Assembly (NCBI GenBank): GCA_031289895.1
Contig: JAITOP010000313.1
Span: 1-9,158 of the forward strand
DNA length: 9,158 nucleotides
Source of the DNA: Prevotellaceae bacterium
GTDB taxonomy: Bacteria; Bacteroidota; Bacteroidia; Bacteroidales; UBA932
Reading direction: 5' to 3'
The notes beneath the pieces were generated by a model. The model was not told the DNA's origin and did no database searches. It was given only the letters and a program-made list of their open reading frames with translations. Shown one piece after another: positions 5,746 through 9,158 of this stretch (position 1 is the first letter of the stretch; each line of letters begins with the position of its first letter). The position numbers and the translations under genes are program-made.

Positions 5746-6720
5746 ATGGCAGTAATTGGTTTAGACCTTGGTGGAACAAAGCTTTCGGGCGGATTGTTTT
5801 CTGAAAACGGAGAACTTCTTTTTACAGATTCACGTAAACTCGAAAAACGAACAGGCGACGATGTTGGCTTACTTATTCAGGATTTTGTAAAAAATATAAT
5901 CGTCGAAGCAAATAATTTAAAAATAACTGTATATGCTATCGGAATTTGTATTCCGGGCATAAGTTATCACGATACAGGCTGCGTGTGGGCGCCGAATATC
6001 GAAGGCTGGGAAAATTATCCTGTACGCCAAAAAATCAGCGAAGTTGTAAACAAAGATGTAAAAGTTATTGTTGACAGCGACCGCGCCTGTGCTATATTTG
6101 GCGAGAGCTGGCTTGGCGCGGCAAAAGGTTGCGCAAATGTAATTTTTCTTGCCGTAGGAACGGGAATAGGCGCAGGAATAATAGTGAACAATCAGCTTGT
6201 GCGAGGTGCGCATGATATTGCCGGAGCAATTGGCTGGTGGGCGTTAGACACACCTTACCGCGATAAATTTGCGCCCTGCGGATGTTTCGAATATCACGCA
6301 TCCGGCGAAGGAATTGCAAAAGTTGCCCGCGAAATTATTGCCGGCGACAAAACATATACAGGCATTCTGAGCAAGAAAACGACGGATGAAATTACCTCCC
6401 ACGACGTATTTTCGGCATACAACGATGGCGATGATGTAGCAAAGCGTACAATGCGCACCGCTATTACGTTTTGGGGAATGGCAGTTGCAAACCTTGTAAG
6501 CATTTTCGACCCCGAAAAAATAATTTTTGGCGGCGGAGTATTTGGTCCCGCAGTGCAATTTATTGATGATATTTACGAAGAAGCCAAAAAACACGCACAA
6601 CCAATATCAATAAAAAAAGTAAAAATAGAAACCTCAAAACTCAACAACGATGCCGTACTTATTGGCGCAGGATATATGGCTCTAAAAGCAATCAGAGTAA
6701 AAGAAGACGAGGAAAATTAA
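5746..6720 (+). CDS. ROK-family sugar kinase (glucokinase-like), atypical zinc region
   Basis: Probably phosphorylates a hexose or amino sugar with ATP in the cytoplasm. It has 324 residues, normal for ROK kinases. The N-terminal phosphate-binding loop is DLGGTK (7-12). The catalytic aspartate is expected at D112 in VDSDRACAIFGE, where the usual Asn-Asp is Ser-Asp. The second phosphate motif is GTGIGAG (138-144) and the adenosine motif is FGGGV (261-265). The ROK signature normally has a zinc- and sugar-binding His in GEIGH followed by CxCGxxGCxE. Here the stretch reads GAIGWWALD (160-168) and then only PCGCFE (177-182). The His is Trp164 and half the cysteine cluster is missing, so sugar choice and metal binding may differ. 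It is preceded by a heptamer array, and its stop codon lies in an AATTAAG repeat. Confidence 0.87.
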   Translation: MAVIGLDLGGTKLSGGLFSENGELLFTDSRKLEKRTGDDVGLLIQDFVKNIIVEANNLKITVYAIGICIPGISYHDTGCVWAPNIEGWENYPVRQKISEVVNKDVKVIVDSDRACAIFGESWLGAAKGCANVIFLAVGTGIGAGIIVNNQLVRGAHDIAGAIGWWALDTPYRDKFAPCGCFEYHASGEGIAKVAREIIAGDKTYTGILSKKTTDEITSHDVFSAYNDGDDVAKRTMRTAITFWGMAVANLVSIFDPEKIIFGGGVFGPAVQFIDDIYEEAKKHAQPISIKKVKIETSKLNNDAVLIGAGYMALKAIRVKEDEEN

Positions 6721-6831
6721 GAATTAAAAATTAAGAATTAAAAATTAAAAATTAAAAATTGAGAGCAAAGAAGTTATAGAAGTTAAGAAGTTATTTGTGA
6801 ATAACAAATAATTCTTAATTTTTAATTCTTA
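6715..6831. repeat. AATTAAR heptamer array with inverted partner, forming a long AT hairpin at the ROK 3' end
   Basis: Seven 7-bp units (6715-6763: AATTAAG, AATTAAA, AATTAAG, three AATTAAA, AATTGAG) begin inside the kinase stop codon. Next come three GAAGTTA motifs (6770-6793), the reverse complement of the AACTTCTT satellite at 350-382. A short hairpin follows: TTATTTGT (6791-6798) with ACAAATAA (6804-6811). Positions 6810-6831 are a perfect inverted copy of 6718-6739, 22 bp. The whole can fold into one long AT-only stem containing the stop codon, perhaps a weak terminator. Confidence 0.85.
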
Positions 6832-6876
6832 GTTCTAATGAATAAATATATTTTTACATATTTTAATATTTTTCTA

Positions 6877-6884
6877 TATATTTG
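6877..6884 (+). promoter_or_regulatory. Promoter-like -7 element without an obvious gene
   Basis: TATATTTG matches TAnnTTTG exactly. It would start transcription near 6891. No convincing open frame follows: the nearest ATG at about 6907 gives only M-M-K-stop. The next strong feature downstream is the structured region at 6962-7150, so this could be the promoter of a non-coding RNA. A chance match in AT-rich DNA is possible. Confidence 0.35.
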
Positions 6885-6961
6885 CATAAATAAAACAAAA
6901 AATTATATGATGAAATAAAAGATAAAAAATTGAATAATAAGAAATTGAATAATAAATAATT

Positions 6962-7150
6962 GAGCTTTTAGCTCTTATTCTTTACGCTTTCGAAAGTCCA
7001 AATTCAAAAATGTAAGTAAGAATAAGTTTGCGAAGGTTCGCGCCCAAAGGCGTGAATTGTTTGTACTTACTTTACTTACAAGGGTATTGGACTACCCGAA
7101 AGCGTGAAATAAGCAATATAACAAGCAATTTTACGCTTTTTTTATTGCTT
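6962..7150 (+). ncRNA. Long imperfect hairpin region, possible structured RNA
   Basis: Three paired blocks nest around one centre: TTTACGCTTTCG (6981-6992) with CGAAAGCGTGAA (7097-7108, one G-U), GTCCAA (6996-7001) with TTGGAC (7087-7092), and TGTAAGTAA (7011-7019) with TTACTTACA (7072-7080). Inside are GCGAA/TTCGC (7030-7041) and CGCC/GGCG (7041-7052). A small hairpin GAGC/GCTC (6962-6974) precedes, and AAGCAAT/ATTGCTT (7123-7150) with a T-rich loop follows. I cannot match it to a known RNA family. A palindromic mobile-element remnant is the main alternative. Confidence 0.35.
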
Positions 7151-7154
7151 ACAT

Positions 7155-7371
7155 ATAAAGAGCCAAGCCCAAATAAACCGAACAAAAACGGCAAAAACGG
7201 GCTGTCAACCCATAGTGACAAAACATTGGAAAAATCTTGCAGAAACAATGTAAAATAAGAGAGCAAAAAGTGGAGTTCAGAAACCACTATAAAAACGGGG
7301 CAAGACCTGCGAAGCCGTTAGAGTAGGAAAAAAATATTAATTAATTGTCCGTTAGAGGACGGACGTTAAAC
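7155..7371. other. Non-coding stretch with small hairpins before the secreted-protein gene
   Basis: I see no convincing gene here. Short hairpins follow one another: AGCCC (7166-7170) with GGGCT (7199-7203) enclosing CCG/CGG; AGTGG (7269-7273) with CCACT (7284-7288); AACGG (7294-7298) with CCGTT (7315-7319); and GTCCGT (7347-7352) with ACGGAC (7359-7364). CCGTTAGAG occurs twice, at 7315-7323 and 7349-7357. No TAnnTTTG promoter stands out before the gene at 7382. Confidence 0.4.
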
Positions 7372-7381
7372 AAATTTTTAG

Positions 7382-7774
7382 ATGAAAAAATATTTAATGA
7401 TTTTAATTGCTTTGATAAGCAGCAGCATTGTATATTCACAAGACAAAATTTTCACACATAAGGGAGATTCAATTATTTGCAAAGTCACAGAAATGGGTGA
7501 AAAATCTATTAAATACAAATACGCTGGAGAAGAGTTAGTCAATTCAATGACAAGGAATTTGGTATCTCAGGTAAAATTTGCAAATGGTAGAATTCAAAAA
7601 GTTACTGACAAAGTTATTGTTACAAGTGAATTAGATTGGGACAAAGTTATGATTACAAATATTGAGTCAGAGGTTGATGGACTAACAAGAGTTGGAGAAA
7701 TTATGGCAAAAGCAAGTAGTGGTTGGAGTACTACGAATCAAGGTAAAACGGAAAAAAAGCAATGGACAAATTAA
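7382..7774 (+). CDS. Small secreted protein, 5' part of a frame-split gene
   Basis: A protein of 130 residues in this frame, function unknown. Residues 1-19 form a signal peptide (MKKYLMILIALISSSIVYS, cleavage before QDK). The mature part begins DKIFTHKGDSIICKVTEMG and continues with short beta-strand-like segments (SIKYKYAG, QVKFANGRIQKV). This resembles the small Bacteroidota exported proteins that start with a GD-I-x-A/C-KV-x-E motif. A second segment follows: WDKVMITNIESEVDGLTRVGEIMAKASSGW. The frame ends abruptly with QWTN just after a run of seven A. The -1 frame continues with sequence that looks like the natural C-terminal part, giving a 172-residue product. Spacing, orientation and lack of a visible promoter say little about its role. 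Confidence 0.7.
   Translation: MKKYLMILIALISSSIVYSQDKIFTHKGDSIICKVTEMGEKSIKYKYAGEELVNSMTRNLVSQVKFANGRIQKVTDKVIVTSELDWDKVMITNIESEVDGLTRVGEIMAKASSGWSTTNQGKTEKKQWTN
7753..7759 (+). other. A AAA AAG slippery heptamer (candidate -1 frameshift site or indel)
   Basis: In the reading frame of the upstream segment the bases are a|aaa|aag, the same heptamer used for programmed -1 frameshifting in E. coli dnaX. After a -1 slip the next codons are GCA ATG GAC, joining KK to AMDKLKKSAAAKG. AAGG lies about ten bases upstream. A perfect 8-bp stem, AGGATGTC (7794-7801) with GACATCCT (7838-7845), lies 34 nt downstream, farther than usual stimulators. Confidence 0.5.
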
Positions 7775-7899
7775 AAAAGAGTGCCGCAGCCAAAGGATGT
7801 CATATTGTATTAATATTAACGACTACTGGTAAAGGAGGACATCCTGGAATTACTGGGGGAACAAAAGCAAGTGTCACAGGAATAGTTTATAAATATTAG
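7762..7899 (+). pseudogene. C-terminal part of the split secreted protein, -1 frame
   Basis: The -1 frame is open for 45 codons from ATG 7762 to TAG 7897-7899. It encodes MDKLKKSAAAKGCHIVLI and then a Gly/Thr-rich end (TTTGKGGHPGITGGTKAS) closing with VTGIVYKY. The pattern of a basic helix, AA-x-x-G-x-HIVL and a final strand ending in Y-x-Y looks like the C-terminus of Bacteroidota small exported proteins. It lacks its own signal peptide and makes little sense alone. It is best read as the continuation of the gene at 7382, through frameshifting or after a single-base indel in the A run. Confidence 0.6.
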
Positions 7900-7980
7900 A
7901 TAGAAATATACAGATGTTAATAAAATATTGACGAATATGAGGGTTACGGCAAAATTGAACGTTTGTGATTCTCCCGTCCC

Positions 7981-8054
7981 GCAGGATTTGCAATCCTGCG
8001 TAATGGAGTATAAGGATTTGCAATCCGCTTTGAATTGCCACCATCTTCAGATGG
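7981..8054. repeat. REP-like palindromes
   Basis: GCAGGATT-TGC-AATCCTGC (7981-7999) is a perfect 8-bp stem with a 3-nt loop. GGATT-TGC-AATCC (8014-8026) repeats its core in a shorter form with the same loop. CCATC-TTCA-GATGG (8041-8054, near-perfect) follows. The paired large and small copies of one palindrome resemble REP/BIME elements mobilised by REP-associated tyrosine transposases; no such gene is in the window. It is not coding. Confidence 0.6.
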
Positions 8055-8076
8055 AGAATAAAAAGACAATAATTTT

Positions 8077-8126
8077 ACAGGCTTTAGCCAAAATATTATA
8101 GAAATATTCGGCTAAAGCCTGTTTTA
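8077..8126 (+). terminator. Strong hairpin between convergent genes, likely terminator
   Basis: A 13-bp perfect stem, ACAGGCTTTAGCC (8077-8089) with GGCTAAAGCCTGT (8110-8122), is extended inside by AATATT (8092-8097) with AATATT (8103-8108). On the plus strand it runs into TTTTATTT, giving a plausible Rho-independent terminator for the secreted-protein gene. The minus side has no T tract, so termination of tpiA here is less clear. The GGCTAAAGCC stem may itself be a dispersed repeat. Confidence 0.65.
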
Positions 8127-8188
8127 TTTGTATTATGCTGTTCCAAACAAACTGTTAGCAATTCAAATAAATTTGGAAATTCTTGGCT

Positions 8189-8209
8189 CTTAATTTTTAA
8201 TTCTTAATT
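8189..8209 (-). repeat. AATTAAR heptamers at the tpiA stop codon
   Basis: Read on the minus strand, three 7-bp units (AATTAAG, AATTAAA, AATTAAG) start with the last two bases of the tpiA stop TAA and run from 8209 to 8189. They are the same units as after the ROK kinase and before hicA. Confidence 0.85.
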
Positions 8210-8954
8210 AAAACGCTTTTGCTATCGCAATAAAATCGTCAGCATTTAGTGCTGCGCCGCCAATTAAACCGCCGTCAACATCAGGCTGTGCAAATATTTC
8301 TTTTGCATTGCTCGGTTTGCAGCTTCCGCCGTAAAGTATAGAAGTTTTTTCTGCTTTTTCGCCGAATTTATCCGCCAAAACATTACGAATATGCGCGTGC
8401 ATTTCCTGAGCTTGCAGGGAAGTTGCCGTTTTGCCTGTACCTATTGCCCATATTGGTTCGTAGGCAATAATAATTTTTTCGAAATCATCATCGCTAAGTT
8501 CGCAAATGGCATCTAATTGAGCGCACACATAATCCAAATGGTCGCCGCTTTCGCGAAAGAAAAGTTCTTCGCCTACGCAAAATATAGGCACAATGCCATT
8601 TGCAAGCGCAAGTTTAACTTTTTTCAAAAGAACTTCATCGGATTCATCGAAGTATTCGCGGCGTTCCGAATGTCCTATGATTGCATATTCAACGCCAATG
8701 TTTGCAAGCATTTCAGCCGAAACTTCGCCTGTGTATGCGCCTTTTTCTTCGCTTGCGCAATTTTGCGAAGACAAACCAATGTTAGTTCCTTTTAATTTTT
8801 CGCCAACACTAAAAATGTGCGTAAACGGCGGAGCAACAATAAGTTTAACATCTGATAAATCCTTTGATTTTTCAATAATTTCGGAAATTAATTTTACACC
8901 TTCATTTACGGTAGTATTCATTTTCCAATTTCCTGCTACGATATTTCTTCTCAT
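8208..8954 (-). CDS. tpiA: Triosephosphate isomerase
   Basis: Interconverts dihydroxyacetone phosphate and glyceraldehyde 3-phosphate in glycolysis and gluconeogenesis; a cytoplasmic homodimer. It has 248 residues, the standard length. Catalytic residues are all present: the start VAGNWKMN (6-13) with K11, IIGHSERR (92-99) with H95, and AYEPIWAIGTGKTA (164-177) with the base E166 and the flexible loop 6. The phosphate-binding segments YGGS (208-211) and GGLIGGAAL (228-236) complete the barrel. It is transcribed alone on the minus strand from a TAnnTTTG promoter about 20 nt upstream, convergent with the split secreted-protein gene. Its stop codon runs directly into AATTAAR repeats. Confidence 0.97.
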   Translation of the reverse strand: MRRNIVAGNWKMNTTVNEGVKLISEIIEKSKDLSDVKLIVAPPFTHIFSVGEKLKGTNIGLSSQNCASEEKGAYTGEVSAEMLANIGVEYAIIGHSERREYFDESDEVLLKKVKLALANGIVPIFCVGEELFFRESGDHLDYVCAQLDAICELSDDDFEKIIIAYEPIWAIGTGKTATSLQAQEMHAHIRNVLADKFGEKAEKTSILYGGSCKPSNAKEIFAQPDVDGGLIGGAALNADDFIAIAKAF

Positions 8955-8980
8955 TTTATTTATAATTTTTAATTCGGGCG

Positions 8981-8988
8981 CAAAGATA
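8981..8988 (-). promoter_or_regulatory. tpiA promoter, -7 element
   Basis: Read on the minus strand this is TATCTTTG, an exact TAnnTTTG match. It predicts a transcript start near 8974 and a leader of about 20 nt. No clear -33 TTTG is present, because the upstream bases are the NNTTAAT heptamer array. Confidence 0.65.
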
Positions 8989-8998
8989 ATAAAATAAT

Positions 8999-9026
8999 GG
9001 TTAATTGTTAATGATTAATGGTTAAT
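8999..9026. repeat. Four-copy NNTTAAT heptamer array
   Basis: GGTTAAT, TGTTAAT, GATTAAT, GGTTAAT: four contiguous 7-bp units with TAA at positions 4-6, between the divergent tpiA promoter and the plus-strand promoter near 9111. Unlike most other arrays here it does not touch a stop codon. Confidence 0.8.
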
Positions 9027-9061
9027 TATTCAACTTCCGCAAGTCCGATAACTTGCTGATA

Positions 9062-9118
9062 TTTAGCAAAAAAAATTAACATGATGTTTAGCAAAATTGC
9101 TGAAATACAGTAACTTTG
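9062..9118 (+). promoter_or_regulatory. Outward plus-strand promoter with direct repeats
   Basis: TAACTTTG (9111-9118) matches TAnnTTTG, with TTTA (9087-9090) 20 bp upstream as a possible -33 element. The predicted start is near 9125. TTTAGCAAAA occurs at 9062-9071 and again at 9087-9096, 25 bp apart. The second copy is followed by an imperfect inverted partner (ATTGCTGAAA, about 9096-9105). These may be binding sites of a regulator of the gene that lies beyond the window. Confidence 0.5.
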
Positions 9119-9152
9119 TGTTGTGAAGAGATGCAAAATAAATAAGATATAA

Positions 9153-9158
9153 ATGTCT
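9153..9158 (+). CDS. Possible start of a gene cut by the window edge
   Basis: An ATG at 9153 lies about 28 nt after the predicted start of the plus-strand promoter and continues as ATG TCT to the edge. An earlier ATG at 9131 gives only M-Q-N-K-stop. Two codons are not enough to say more. Confidence 0.25.

Noticed and set aside
6981..7108. 6S RNA or tmRNA
   Set aside because: The nested stem lacks the large central bubble expected of 6S RNA and the tRNA-like ends and resume frame of tmRNA; I could not support any named family.
7028..7258. 76-codon plus-strand open frame
   Set aside because: It runs through the long hairpin and the small palindromes, has an odd composition (rich in Asn, Lys, Ser and Leu patches), no family resemblance and no promoter or RBS; it is probably chance in structured non-coding DNA.
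7294..7371. Integron attC site
   Set aside because: GTTAAAC at 7365-7371 fits the R' core, but no matching RYYYAAC partner is found within the usual distance upstream, and no integrase is present.
8593..8997. 134-codon plus-strand open frame opposite tpiA
   Set aside because: It is the antisense shadow of a well-conserved triosephosphate isomerase gene and encodes no recognisable protein.

Overview
The window is an AT-rich chromosomal segment of a Bacteroidota bacterium, probably an uncultured member of the Bacteroidales or a relative. The evidence is the TAnnTTTG-type -7 promoter elements (upstream of HU, hicA and tpiA), the near absence of Shine-Dalgarno sequences, small secreted proteins with Bacteroidota-style signal peptides, and dispersed palindromes of a kind I associate with this phylum. 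The genes are mostly housekeeping. The unusual part is the spacers, which are built largely from short tandem repeats.

Layout: 2-100 is the 3' end of an unidentified gene. 101-792 is non-coding: a 12-copy heptamer array, a compound palindromic element, octamer and heptamer arrays, then A-tract-rich DNA leading into the HU promoter. 793-1065 encodes an HU-family nucleoid protein, closed by an intrinsic terminator. 1133-4614 is a same-strand cluster: a TrmH/SpoU-type RNA methyltransferase, a class III PLP aminotransferase, an exported protein of unknown function whose start overlaps the aminotransferase stop, and an alpha/beta hydrolase. 4595-4797 is a compound satellite, 4886-5489 a hicA-hicB toxin-antitoxin pair, and 5476-5721 a second, similar compound satellite. 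5746-6720 is a ROK-family sugar kinase with an atypical zinc/substrate region.

6721-7381 has no convincing gene. It holds an inverted AATTAAR array pair, a promoter-like element and a long imperfect hairpin that could be a structured RNA. 7382-7899 encodes a small secreted protein split by a -1 frame change at an A AAA AAG heptamer. 7981-8126 holds REP-like palindromes and a strong hairpin. 8208-8954 (minus strand) is triosephosphate isomerase. Its promoter, another heptamer array and an outward plus-strand promoter close the window.

How the genes relate: the ROK kinase (entry of a hexose into central metabolism) and TpiA (glycolysis) point to ordinary carbon metabolism, but no single pathway links the cluster. 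The most interesting pattern is that almost every spacer contains 7-bp (sometimes 8-, 9- or 17-bp) satellites. These differ in sequence but most share a central TAA/TRA, and at five genes they begin at, inside or directly after the stop codon. The hicAB module sits between two related compound satellites, which suggests cassette-like insertion or a hotspot.
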